A stretch of DNA of 64,000 nt from Flavobacterium psychrophilum DSM 3660 = ATCC 49418. GTDB taxonomy: Bacteria; Bacteroidota; Bacteroidia; Flavobacteriales; Flavobacteriaceae. The stretch is from assembly GCF_002217405.1 (NCBI RefSeq), contig NZ_MUHE01000010.1:23390-87389 (forward strand), in the 5' to 3' direction. Below, piece by piece: positions 52,318 through 60,636 of the stretch. Each line of letters opens with the position of its first letter. Position 1 is the stretch's first letter. The translations under genes were made by a program, and so were the position numbers. Below the pieces are notes generated by a model. That model searched no databases. It saw only the letters and a list, made by a program, of their open reading frames with translations, and was not told the origin of the DNA.

Positions 52318-53133
52318 CTATACCGCTACATCATATTCGCGCAAAGCGTCATTCAGAGAAGTTTTTAAATCTGTCGATGCTTTTCTAGTACCAATAATTA
52401 GTGCACAAGGTACTTGAAATTCTCCTGCAGCAAATTTCTTAGTATAACTACCAGGAATTACGACTGATCTTGCAGGAACATATCCTTTTCTTTCTATAGG
52501 AGTTTCTCCTGTTACATCGATAATTTTTGTCGAGGCTGTCAAGCAAACATTAGCACCCAGAACAGCTTCTTTTCCTACATGTACTCCTTCAACCACAATG
52601 CAACGAGAACCAATAAAAGCGCCATCTTCAATAATAACTGGTGCTGCTTGCAAAGGCTCTAGTACGCCACCAATTCCTACGCCACCAGATAAATGTACGT
52701 TTTTTCCTATTTGTGCACAACTTCCTACGGTTGCCCAGGTATCTACCATAGTACCTTCATCTACATATGCGCCAATGTTTACATAGCTTGGCATGAGGAT
52801 AACACCTCTAGCAATATAAGCGCCATGACGTGCTACGGCGTGTGGTACGACACGAATTCCTTTTTCTGCATAACCACGTTTTAATGGGATTTTATCATGA
52901 TATTCGAAAATTCCTACTTCAAAAGTTTCCATTTTTTGAATAGGGAAGTACATCACGACCGCTTTTTTAACCCATTCGTTTACTTGCCACGCATCACCTT
53001 TTGGTTCTGCCACGCGTAAAGTTCCAGCATCAAGTAAATCTATGACTTCTCTAATCGCATTTGTAGTTGTTTCTTCTTGTAGCAAAGCACGATTTTCCCA
53101 AGCTTGTTCTATGATAGTTTGTAAGTTTTTCAT
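52318..53133 (-). CDS. dapD: 2,3,4,5-Tetrahydropyridine-2,6-dicarboxylate N-succinyltransferase
   Basis: 271-aa left-handed beta-helix enzyme of lysine/diaminopimelate synthesis that succinylates tetrahydrodipicolinate. N-terminal helical domain (residues 1-100), then hexapeptide repeats: GAYVDEGTMVDTWATVGSCAQIGKNVHLSGGVGIGGVLEPL (split: GAYVDEGTMVDTWATVGS, HLSGGVGIGGVLEP) and IEDGAFIGSRCIVVEGVHVG. Ends in YTKKFAAGEFQVPCALIIG. Succinylase branch of the DAP pathway. Confidence 0.97.
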   Translation of the reverse strand: MKNLQTIIEQAWENRALLQEETTTNAIREVIDLLDAGTLRVAEPKGDAWQVNEWVKKAVVMYFPIQKMETFEVGIFEYHDKIPLKRGYAEKGIRVVPHAVARHGAYIARGVILMPSYVNIGAYVDEGTMVDTWATVGSCAQIGKNVHLSGGVGIGGVLEPLQAAPVIIEDGAFIGSRCIVVEGVHVGKEAVLGANVCLTASTKIIDVTGETPIERKGYVPARSVVIPGSYTKKFAAGEFQVPCALIIGTRKASTDLKTSLNDALREYDVAV

Positions 53134-53315
53134 TTGTTTTTAGAGGATTTCCTTTTAATTTTATATTAATTATTATTTCTTAATACTTAAGTAATCGATG
53201 TAATAAAAAGCAATAGACCTTATGAATAGGATATTTGCAACAAAGATAACTTTTTTTGGCAATTTGAAAAATTATTGTACTTAGTAAACCCTAAATTATA
53301 ACCTAAAAAATTGTA
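53134..53315. other. Upstream region of dapD
   Basis: AT-rich 180 bp carrying the dapD leader and promoter region. No exact TAnnTTTG box on the minus strand. It contains a weak palindrome near 53183-53192 (ATACTTAAGTAT-like). Nothing else seen. Confidence 0.4.
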
Positions 53316-53323
53316 TATTTTTG
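53316..53323 (+). promoter_or_regulatory. Candidate -7 box TATTTTTG of the gene-free transcript
   Basis: Exact TAnnTTTG match within TTGTATATTTTTG; a transcript would start near 53330 and run to the terminator at 53687-53724. No neighbouring gene on the plus strand could use this promoter. Confidence 0.5.
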
Positions 53324-53329
53324 TGTAAA

Positions 53330-53724
53330 AGTAAATGTGTTTTTATATAAAACGAGCAAATCTATTAGTAGAAGCTCATGCTATAATTTTTTTTCTAAAA
53401 TTACAGAAGACAATGACAAGTTACGCTTATTTTGATCGACTTCTTTTTATTGTACTTTCTATGAGTCGGTTTTTGTCTTATACGGGTTCTTTGTAAATAG
53501 TATATCTATTGTATTTTCTATATGCGAGACTTACTAATCAGTTAGTAAACTCTCGGAAAATTGATGTTCTTTTTTTTGTATTACTCTATTTAATAAAGAG
53601 TTGCGTTTTGTTGCGTATCTTCTAGCAGCAGGAATTGCTGTTATGCTAACATTTGAAAACGCTTATAATTACAGCTAAATATATTAAAAAAGGAGTATAA
53701 AATTTAAGATTTCTACTCCTTTTT
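53330..53724 (+). ncRNA. Candidate structured non-coding RNA (~395 nt)
   Basis: Plus-strand unit framed by a -7 box (53316-53323) and a strong terminator (53687-53724) in an otherwise gene-free stretch. Hairpins in series: CGACT 53437-53441 with AGTCG 53464-53468; AATAG/CTATT 53496-53510; CGAGA-C-TTACTAA-TCAG-TTAGTAA-AC-TCTCG 53525-53555 (12 bp); ACTCT/AGAGT 53583-53601; CAGCA-GGAAT-TGCTG 53626-53640. It lacks the hallmarks I know for tmRNA, RNase P RNA or SRP RNA. A 53-codon frame (ATG 53335 to TAA 53496, hydrophobic product) and same-frame continuation to about 53620 exist, so a decayed membrane-protein gene is the main alternative. Confidence 0.45.
53687..53724 (+). terminator. Rho-independent terminator in the gene-free region
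   Basis: Perfect 11-bp stem AAAAAGGAGTA (53687-53697) with TACTCCTTTTT (53714-53724), 16-nt loop. No annotated gene ends upstream of it, which is the reason to look for a transcript there. Confidence 0.85.
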
Positions 53725-53770
53725 ATTGATTAATTCTACAATAAACATTTTTTTAAATCTTATTATTTGG

Positions 53771-53934
53771 GCGTTACCACAAGGGTCGGGTTTTATGTTA
53801 CAACCGAAGTTCACGGAACTCTTATAAAAATAAAAAAAAGGTGAAGTAATCTTTTTGAGGTATAAAAAACCTCAAAAAGGATTTTCACTGCACCAGAGCC
53901 TAAAATAGCCAACTTTCCAAGCAATCCCTAACGC
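53771..53934 (-). repeat. Dispersed structured element, copy 2 (longer)
   Basis: Minus-strand copy of the element at 10914-11014, with blocks in the same order: GCGTTAGGGATTGC, AGTGAAAATCC plus T-run, GAGGTTTTTT, AAAAAGATT, TGTAACATAAAACCCGACCC and TAACGCCC. The closing stem is GCGTTA (53929-53934) with TAACGC (53771-53776), against GCGTG/CACGC in copy 1. It has an extra ~30 nt after GGATTGC and a longer central hairpin CTTTTTGAGG/CCTCAAAAAG (53853-53881 region). It lies about 90 bp past the dsbD stop, thus in its 3' region. Confidence 0.7.
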
Positions 53935-54027
53935 AAAATGCTATATTTAATAAAATTAAGCCGATTAATTTATCCGAAAAAAAACTTTTTCAGTACCTTT
54001 TAGTTTTTACTAGATATAGACTAAACT

Positions 54028-56040
54028 TTATTGTTTTTTAAAATTAGAAATTCCTTCTTCTAACCAAGTTTTATATTCCTGAATGTTTGGAGTGTAAGGA
54101 ACGGGTTTGTTTAACTTTTTTTCATCTAAACCTATTAAAACATAGTAGGGTCTTGCGTTTGTACCATAATTTAACCGTTGAAATTCGCTCCATTTCTGAC
54201 CAATAGTTGTTATTTTGTTCCCAGTTTCTTTAGATAGATATTGCTCATTTGTAGCTAATTCTTTTCTGTCATCACCGTAAAGAGAAATTAATACAATATC
54301 ATTTTTAAGAATTTTTAAAACCGTTTCGTCCGACCAAACATTGTTTTCCATAACCCTACAATTCTGGCATTGTTTTCCTGTAAAATCTATTAAAATAGGT
54401 TTGTTTACTTCTTTGGCATAAGCCAAACCTTCTTCATAATCTTCAAACGATACTAAATTATGAACTCCATAAACCGCATTTTTAGGTAATTGTGCTGTAT
54501 TACTTGCAATGTTATTATTTCCAAATCCTTGTGGACTTTCGCTATAAGTACTTGGCGGTGGAAATGCAGATATTATTTTTAGTGGCGCTCCCCAAAGTCC
54601 AGGAATCATATAAATTGTAAATGATAATGTGATTACTGCCAAAACCATCCGACCAACAGCTATATGAGTTATTGGGCTATCATGTGGCAAGGTAAATTTC
54701 CCGAATAAATATAGCGATAATGCCCCAAATATGGCAATCCAAATCGCAATAAAAACTTCTCTTTCTAGCAAATGTAAGTCTAAACCAATGTCTGCATTAG
54801 AAATAAATTTCATTGCCAATGCTAATTCTATAAAGCCAAAAACAACTTTTACAGTATTTAGCCAACCGCCAGATTTTGGCAAATTACTAAGCAGGCTAGG
54901 AGCAAGTGCAAAAAACATAAATGGTAATGCTAATCCTAGACCAAATCCGAGCATTGCTATCGATAGAATTGTAGCACCTCCGTCAGAATTTAAGGAAGTT
55001 CCCATTACTAAACCAATTGCTGGACCAATACAAGAAAAGGAAACTATAATTAAGGTTAATGCCATAAAGAACACACCTACTAATCCGCCTTTGTTAGAAG
55101 CATTATCTACTTTATTTGCAAATTTATTAGGGATTGTAATTTCGAAAGCTCCAAAAAAGGAGATGGCAAATACTGTAAATATAATGAAAAAGAAAATATT
55201 TAAATAAACATTATTGGATATTTCGGAAAAAATATCCCTATTTATTCCTTCTATTAAATGGAACGGAATTGTTATTAATACACAAATTGCAACGATACAA
55301 AACCCGTAGAAAAAGGCATTAAATTTCCCTTTAGATTTGCTAGATGATTGTTTCAAGAAAAAACTAACTGTCATAGGAATCATTGGGAAAACACAAGGTG
55401 TAATGGTAGCAAATAATCCTCCTAAAATTGATAGTAAAAAGATAGACCAAATACCATTATTTTCACTTTTTTCTTCCTTTTTTTGAGAAATATTTGCCTT
55501 TTTTTGTTTTGCAATATCAGTTTTTACAGTTTGTTTTGTTATTGTAGAAGAATCTACATTTTTAAGAGCAATTATAGGTTTTGTAGCTTGGATATCTGAT
55601 TTTGAAAATGTAAATAAAAATGATTTATTTACATTAATACATGATTCTTTACAAACTTGGTAATCTAAATCAGTTTTTATATTTTTTAAATCTAGATTTG
55701 TAATTTTCACTTTTTGGGTTAAAGTCACATTTTTCTCGAAAAAAGTTTCATTTACTTCAAAAACATCATTAAAAGCTGTTTTTGTTTTGCTTTCTTTGGT
55801 TTTTCCTACTAATTCGTATTTGCCTTTTTCAAATTTTAAAACTGCTGGAAGTGGTCCTCCGTCTGGTGTAAATTGAGAATACATATGCCAACCAGCATCT
55901 ATTTTTCCTTCAAGAATTAAGTTATATTCTGTTTCAGAAATTTTCTCGACTCTGGAGTTCCATTTTACGGGATCTAGAATTTGAGCTTGTGTATTTAAAA
56001 CTGTAAAAAATAAGAGTACAGCAATTATTTTTGTACTCAT
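54028..56040 (-). CDS. dsbD: Thiol:disulfide interchange protein, DsbD family
   Basis: 670-aa membrane protein that carries electrons from cytoplasmic thioredoxin to the periplasm. Signal peptide KIIAVLLFFTVLNTQAQ; DsbD N-terminal domain (about 20-160) with the Cys pair in LDYQVCKESCINVN; a central domain of about eight helices with redox Cys in TPCVFPMIPMTV and FSCIGPAIGLVMG; and a C-terminal thioredoxin domain with IDFTGKQCQNCRVMEN (CxNC pair, active site CQNC). I choose ATG 56040; the frame is open up to ATG 56115, which overlaps tilS, but only the shorter form starts with a proper signal peptide. Confidence 0.93.
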   Translation of the reverse strand: MSTKIIAVLLFFTVLNTQAQILDPVKWNSRVEKISETEYNLILEGKIDAGWHMYSQFTPDGGPLPAVLKFEKGKYELVGKTKESKTKTAFNDVFEVNETFFEKNVTLTQKVKITNLDLKNIKTDLDYQVCKESCINVNKSFLFTFSKSDIQATKPIIALKNVDSSTITKQTVKTDIAKQKKANISQKKEEKSENNGIWSIFLLSILGGLFATITPCVFPMIPMTVSFFLKQSSSKSKGKFNAFFYGFCIVAICVLITIPFHLIEGINRDIFSEISNNVYLNIFFFIIFTVFAISFFGAFEITIPNKFANKVDNASNKGGLVGVFFMALTLIIVSFSCIGPAIGLVMGTSLNSDGGATILSIAMLGFGLGLALPFMFFALAPSLLSNLPKSGGWLNTVKVVFGFIELALAMKFISNADIGLDLHLLEREVFIAIWIAIFGALSLYLFGKFTLPHDSPITHIAVGRMVLAVITLSFTIYMIPGLWGAPLKIISAFPPPSTYSESPQGFGNNNIASNTAQLPKNAVYGVHNLVSFEDYEEGLAYAKEVNKPILIDFTGKQCQNCRVMENNVWSDETVLKILKNDIVLISLYGDDRKELATNEQYLSKETGNKITTIGQKWSEFQRLNYGTNARPYYVLIGLDEKKLNKPVPYTPNIQEYKTWLEEGISNFKKQ

Positions 56041-56114
56041 AAAACTTTTAATTTTGTTATTTGGAAATTGCTTTTTTAGTTTGCAAAAGCTAGGGTTTTG
56101 AATCTTTGATTTCA

Positions 56115-57419
56115 TTATAATAATTCTAATTTTATAATATTTTGGGTTGTTTTATTTGCTACAAATTGCTGGTCGGCACGTTTTCCTATTACCCAAACAA
56201 TTTTATTTTTGGAACATAAAAGCCAAGTGTTTTCTTTCTCTATTAATGACATTTTTTCATCTTTAAAGTATTTACTCAACTTCTTTTTGCCCTTCATTCC
56301 TGAGGGATAAAAAGAATCTCCTTCATTCCTTTTTCTGATGGTTAATGGAAATTGAAGTTTATCTTCATCAACAAATATAATTGTATTTTTAGGACTAGAA
56401 ATGTCATTTACTTTACAAATAGAAAAATTTAAGGGAATTTTAACTTCTTTTTGGTTTGTTTTTATAAAATAAGCTTCGTTTTCTAACTCTTTTATGAGTG
56501 ATAAAATTAAAAAATCTCGGTCTTTTAGTAATCGATATTTTTTTGAAAAAATTTGTTTTCCTGATTGAGATTCGACCAAATTGTAAATATCTTCCCAAGC
56601 AGTAAAATCATATTCTCTCAGCCATTGGTACAAATAGGATTTGTAATTGGGTAATTGGGTTAGCTTTTTTAAATCGAAAGAAATAATTTCATTATCTTCT
56701 TTGGCAACTTGCTGATAAATCATAATCGTTGCATCTTCGATCATAACTTGCGCTTCTTGTAAGTAATTTTGTGTTTTTAGAAAGGAATCTAGAAAATTAG
56801 GATTTAATACTTTTAGTATAGGAATTAAATCATGACGAATTTTATTTCGTAAATATTTATCGGAAGCATTGCTCGAGTCTTCTCGCCATTGTATGCTGTT
56901 TTCTTTAGTATATTCTTCTATTTCTGAACGAGAAAAGGGTAATAAGGGGCGAATAATTTGTTCGTTTTGTTCAGGAATTCCAGTCAATCCGTCTAATCCT
57001 GTTCCTCTTGTTAGATTAATTATAAATGTTTCTAGATTATCATCGGCATGATGTGCGGTGAGAATAAAGTCGAAATTTTCGGTTTCTAGCAATTCATAAA
57101 ACCAATTGTATCGAAGTTCTCTAGCGGCAATTTGAGTTGATAATTTATAATCTTTGGCAAAATTTTCGGTATCAAAATGAGTTACAAATGCCGGAATTTT
57201 ATTTTTTGAAGCATACTCTTGCACAAATTGCTGGTCGCCAAAACTCTCTAAACCACGCAATTGAAAATTACAATGCGCAATGGCAATGTTGTAATTTAGT
57301 TTCTGGAATAAATGCAACATTACCATGCTGTCTATTCCTCCGCTTGTGGCTAAAAGGAGCTTTTTTTCTTTAAGAAAAGGCAAGTTTTTGGTGAGATGAT
57401 TTTCTAGTTTTAAAAGCAT
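56115..57419 (-). CDS. tilS: tRNA(Ile)-lysidine synthase
   Basis: 434-aa ATP-pyrophosphatase-type enzyme that converts C34 of the CAU-anticodon tRNA-Ile to lysidine. PP-loop ATSGGIDSMVMLHLF (residues ~24-38), AHCNFQLRGLES, TAHHADDNLETFIINLTRGTGLDGL (split: TAHHADDNLETF, TRGTGLDGL) and the C-terminal recognition domain with FYPSGMKGKKKLSKYFKD. Essential in nearly all bacteria. The dsbD frame begins at its stop codon. Confidence 0.96.
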   Translation of the reverse strand: MLLKLENHLTKNLPFLKEKKLLLATSGGIDSMVMLHLFQKLNYNIAIAHCNFQLRGLESFGDQQFVQEYASKNKIPAFVTHFDTENFAKDYKLSTQIAARELRYNWFYELLETENFDFILTAHHADDNLETFIINLTRGTGLDGLTGIPEQNEQIIRPLLPFSRSEIEEYTKENSIQWREDSSNASDKYLRNKIRHDLIPILKVLNPNFLDSFLKTQNYLQEAQVMIEDATIMIYQQVAKEDNEIISFDLKKLTQLPNYKSYLYQWLREYDFTAWEDIYNLVESQSGKQIFSKKYRLLKDRDFLILSLIKELENEAYFIKTNQKEVKIPLNFSICKVNDISSPKNTIIFVDEDKLQFPLTIRKRNEGDSFYPSGMKGKKKLSKYFKDEKMSLIEKENTWLLCSKNKIVWVIGKRADQQFVANKTTQNIIKLELL

Positions 57420-57478
57420 TTTTAAAAGTAATTATTTCATTTTTATTTAGGGTTATTCCCTATAACCTAACTTTTTTT

Positions 57479-57541
57479 GCCACAGATTAAACGTATTAAA
57501 ATGATTTAAAAAAATTTGTGGTAATATTTTTAATCTGCGGT
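57479..57541. repeat. Imperfect inverted repeat of the flavobacterial intergenic type
   Basis: GCCACAGATTAAA (57479-57491) against TTTAATCTGCGGT (57529-57541), pairing apart from the first base and one internal mismatch. A degenerate half-copy (AAATTTGTGGTAAT) sits inside the loop. Words of this kind are common between genes in Flavobacterium as I remember. No U-run in either direction. Confidence 0.55.
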
Positions 57542-57560
57542 AATAAAATAAATACCAATG

Positions 57561-58847
57561 TTATTGCAATACTTCCAGCATTGCTTTAGCTTTCAATATA
57601 CATTCTTGATATTCATTTTCAGCAATTGAGCCAGCAGTAATGGCACTTCCAACAGAAAAAGAGACATATTTTTCTTCAGAATTATATAATATACTGCGTA
57701 TTACAACATTAAAATCGAAATCGCCAGTAGGCGTAAAGTAGCCTATTGTGCCACTATACAAACCACGTTTTGTTTCTTCTAATTCTTCAATAATTTTCAT
57801 TGCCGAAATCTTAGGGGCACCAGTCATACTTCCCATAGGGAAAGTAGTTTTTAGAATATCAATCGGGGAAGTTGTGTGTAAAACTTGCGAAGTAATTCTA
57901 GAAATAAGATGGTGTACTTGCTTAAAAGTATAAATCTTGCACAATTCTTCTACTACAACAGTGCCTTTTGTAGCAGTGTGCGATAAATCATTGCGAACCA
58001 AATCGACAATCATGACATTTTCTGATCGTTCTTTGGGATTTTGCGACAATTCTAGTTTCGATTTTTCGTCTTCAATTGCATCAGAAAATCGTTTTGAAGT
58101 TCCTTTTATAGGTTCCGAAATTATTGTTGTTCCTTCTTTTCGCAAGTAGCGTTCTGGCGATGCAGAAAGTAAGTAATTTGTATTGTTTTTAAAAAAAACA
58201 GAAAATGGCGGTTCGGAAATTGTATTTAGTTTAGTATAAATTTCTAATGGATTTATTGTAGCGTTTTCTGCAAAATAAGCCATGCAAAAATTAGCTTCGT
58301 AAATATCGCCACGATTAATGCGTGATAGCATTTCGCCCACTTTTGCTAAATATTTTTCTTTAGATATTTGTGGTTCTATTTTAAGATTAACATCACTTTT
58401 GCCTTTTATTTCTTGCTTTTTGCTTATATCTATAAAATCGTATTCAACTTCGTCATCACACATATTGAGGTATTGAATTTCTATTTGATTTCCTTTCAAT
58501 AAAAATAACTTTTTAGGTTGAAAGAAAAATAAATCAGGAAAAAACAAACCATCACGATTTTTAGAAATTAAATCTTCGGTATCGTTTTTTAAATCATACG
58601 ATAAGTAGCCAAAAATCCAATCTCGTGCTTGACATTGGTACTGCTTTAAATCTTCGAAAGCATTGTAAGAGTCTGTTTTTATTGATGTAAAGGCATCTAC
58701 AGCCAAAACACAATCATAACTAGAATATTGTTGCGGATAATGATTACTGTCTAGAAAAATAACCTCTCTAAACTGATTTCCCCAAGCCAAAAGTTGCTTT
58801 TTAAATAAAATAGGATCTTGTAAATCCTTAAAAATAGATGTTCTCAA
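57561..58847 (-). CDS. Aminodeoxychorismate synthase component I / anthranilate synthase I family (PabB-like)
   Basis: 428-aa chorismate-utilising enzyme, which makes 4-amino-4-deoxychorismate for folate (PabB) or anthranilate (TrpE). Family motifs: INRGDIYEANFCMAYF (about 178-193), SPERYLRKEGTTIISEPIKGTSKR (split: SPERYLR, SEPIKGT), NVMIVDLVRNDLSHTA, TFPMGSMTGAPKISAMKIIEE and GLYSGTIGYF. Length and the short divergent N-terminal part favour PabB over TrpE; there is no trp gene adjacent. Candidate promoter at 58867-58874. Confidence 0.87.
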   Translation of the reverse strand: MRTSIFKDLQDPILFKKQLLAWGNQFREVIFLDSNHYPQQYSSYDCVLAVDAFTSIKTDSYNAFEDLKQYQCQARDWIFGYLSYDLKNDTEDLISKNRDGLFFPDLFFFQPKKLFLLKGNQIEIQYLNMCDDEVEYDFIDISKKQEIKGKSDVNLKIEPQISKEKYLAKVGEMLSRINRGDIYEANFCMAYFAENATINPLEIYTKLNTISEPPFSVFFKNNTNYLLSASPERYLRKEGTTIISEPIKGTSKRFSDAIEDEKSKLELSQNPKERSENVMIVDLVRNDLSHTATKGTVVVEELCKIYTFKQVHHLISRITSQVLHTTSPIDILKTTFPMGSMTGAPKISAMKIIEELEETKRGLYSGTIGYFTPTGDFDFNVVIRSILYNSEEKYVSFSVGSAITAGSIAENEYQECILKAKAMLEVLQ

Positions 58848-58866
58848 ATTGAAAATGAATATCTAA

Positions 58867-58874
58867 CAAAATTA
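58867..58874 (-). promoter_or_regulatory. Candidate -7 box (TAATTTTG, minus strand) for the PabB-like gene
   Basis: Exact TAnnTTTG match 19 bp upstream of the ATG at 58847. Confidence 0.45.
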
Positions 58875-59023
58875 CAACATTTTACTTGTAATGAATAAAA
58901 AATTTCGGCACAGTTTTTGGTAAATCTAAAATTATATAATAATAGATAAATTCATGTTAAATTATTGATTGAAAAACTACCTATAAGTTCCTTTTAAAGC
59001 AATATCCTCAATTAATATTAAAT

Positions 59024-59929
59024 ATGAAAATTATGAAAAAAACACCCGCAATTGGTTTGGCATTACTACTAGTAACTATTGCCTACTCTTGTAAACAAGC
59101 TTCAGAAGAAGCACCAACTGCCGAAGAATTTGTTACCGAAAATTCTAATGGAAAAGAAGTAATATCTTCAGCAGCAGCAGTCGAACCCAAAAATTCTAAA
59201 AGAAAATTTGTTAGAACGTCCGACATTAAATTTAAAGTAAAAAATGTTCCCAAATCTACTTACGCTATTGAAGATGCAACTACAAAATTTGGGGGTTTTG
59301 TTACTTATACCAACCTGCAAAGTACTGTTTCTAACAAAGATGAAACTAAGGTAAGCCCAGACAGCACATTAGTTACTACAAAATATACGGTCGAAAATAA
59401 TATTACCATTCGTGTACCCAACAAACGATTAGATACAGTTATAAAAACCATTGCAAAACAAATAGATTTTCTTGATTTTCGGGTTATAAAAGCAGATGAT
59501 GTTACTTTGCAAATCTTGTCTAACCAAATGGCACAAAGAAGCAGTAATATTTCTGAGAAAAGACTTGAAAAAGCGATTGATAGTAGAGGCAAAAAATTAG
59601 ATGATATTGTTGGTGCCGAAGATCATTTAGATGCCAAAAAAGCACAAAATGATGCTAGTAAACTCGAAAATTTATCTATAAACGACCAAGTAAATTTTAG
59701 CACACTTACCCTACAAATTTACCAGCGAGAAGCCGTAAAACAAGAAATGGTTGGTAATGAAAAAAGTATAAACGCTTACAGACCCAACATTGGTTTACAA
59801 ATTTGGGATAGCCTAAAAACAGGCTGGTTTATGCTCGAAGCAATTATTGCATTTGTAGTACAATTATGGGGGGTCGCTCTGATTATTGGTTTAGGTTATT
59901 TCGGCTATAAGAAATACATCAAAAAGTAA
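59024..59929 (+). CDS. DUF4349 domain lipoprotein
   Basis: 301-aa predicted lipoprotein: signal with lipobox ending IAYSC, acidic Ala/Glu-rich stretch (residues ~22-60), then the DUF4349 domain (about 60-255) with KFVRTSDIKFKVKNVPKSTYAIE, GGFVTYTN, ITIRVPNKRLDTVI and a coiled coil (SNISEKRLEKAIDSRGKKLDD to ASKLENL). A C-terminal membrane helix follows (AIIAFVVQLWGVALIIGLGYFGY), with a Lys-rich end. So it is anchored at both ends, or the Cys is not lipidated. An in-frame ATG at 59033 (MKKTPAIG) may be the true start. Function unknown. Confidence 0.87.
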   Translation: MKIMKKTPAIGLALLLVTIAYSCKQASEEAPTAEEFVTENSNGKEVISSAAAVEPKNSKRKFVRTSDIKFKVKNVPKSTYAIEDATTKFGGFVTYTNLQSTVSNKDETKVSPDSTLVTTKYTVENNITIRVPNKRLDTVIKTIAKQIDFLDFRVIKADDVTLQILSNQMAQRSSNISEKRLEKAIDSRGKKLDDIVGAEDHLDAKKAQNDASKLENLSINDQVNFSTLTLQIYQREAVKQEMVGNEKSINAYRPNIGLQIWDSLKTGWFMLEAIIAFVVQLWGVALIIGLGYFGYKKYIKK

Positions 59930-59934
59930 GCTAC

Positions 59935-59962
59935 AAACCACTGGGAAACTGGTGGTTTTTTT
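59935..59962 (+). terminator. Terminator after the DUF4349 gene
   Basis: Stem AAACCAC (59935-59941) with GTGGTTT (59952-59958), 10-nt loop TGGGAAACTG, and a T-run to 59962. Followed within 4 bp by the next promoter box. Confidence 0.8.
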
Positions 59963-59965
59963 ATT

Positions 59966-59973
59966 TATATTTG
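59966..59973 (+). promoter_or_regulatory. Candidate -7 box TATATTTG for the dipeptidase gene
   Basis: Exact TAnnTTTG match 21 bp before the ATG at 59995, directly after the preceding terminator. Confidence 0.5.
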
Positions 59974-59994
59974 TTTTCAAACTTCAAAATAATA

Positions 59995-60636
59995 ATGAAA
60001 ATAAAGAAACTATTGCTTTTAGGATTTATGCTAAATGGTATAATTTGCTGTAAAGCACAAAATGCCCAACAAAATCAGGTAATTATTAGCGACACCACCT
60101 TGGTAAATATAAAAGATTATAGTTCTAATTTTATTTTAGATATGAAATATGCTACGGAAGATAATTTCCTGAAGCGCAAAGTTTACGATTGCCAATCTTG
60201 TTTTTTGAGATTAAAAACTATAAATTCCCTTATTAGAGCCAATAAAGAGTTTATAAAAAAAGGCTACAGAATAAAATTATTAGATTGTTACCGCCCACTT
60301 GATATTCAGAAAAAAATGTGGCAAATTATTCCCAATGCAAATTACGTAGCAAATCCCGCAAGTGGGTCTATACACAACCGTGGTGGTGCAGTAGATATTA
60401 CTTTAGTCGATGAGAAAGGTGTAGGGCTAAATATGGGGACTGTTTTTGATTTTTTTGGAATAGAATCGAGCCATAATTACAGTAATTTTTCTGTAAAAAT
60501 TTTAAAAAACAGACAATTATTAAAAAAAATAATGACAAAAAATAATTTCGAATCTTTAGATTCAGAATGGTGGCATTACAACCTAATAGATTCTAGAAAA
60601 GACAATTTGTCTAATTTTAAGTGGAAATGTGAGTAA
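59995..60636 (+). CDS. M15D D-alanyl-D-alanine dipeptidase (VanX/DdpX-like)
   Basis: 213-aa exported zinc peptidase. N-terminal signal peptide MKIKKLLLLGFMLNGIICC, in which Cys18/19 could also be a lipobox. YATEDNFLKRKVYDCQ is the family N-terminal signature; LLDCYRPLDIQKKMW, SIHNRGGAVDITLVDEKG (His and Asp zinc ligands), and SEWWHYNLI (catalytic Glu and third ligand His) complete the active site. Likely recycles or trims D-Ala-D-Ala from peptidoglycan in the periplasm. Start ATG 59995; the earlier TTG at 59971 falls in the promoter. Vancomycin resistance is not implied: no vanH or vanA here. Confidence 0.9.
   Translation: MKIKKLLLLGFMLNGIICCKAQNAQQNQVIISDTTLVNIKDYSSNFILDMKYATEDNFLKRKVYDCQSCFLRLKTINSLIRANKEFIKKGYRIKLLDCYRPLDIQKKMWQIIPNANYVANPASGSIHNRGGAVDITLVDEKGVGLNMGTVFDFFGIESSHNYSNFSVKILKNRQLLKKIMTKNNFESLDSEWWHYNLIDSRKDNLSNFKWKCE

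Noticed and set aside
59995-60636. Vancomycin-resistance gene vanX
   Set aside because: The dipeptidase family is shared, but there is no vanH/vanA partner, and exported homologues are common in Gram-negative bacteria.
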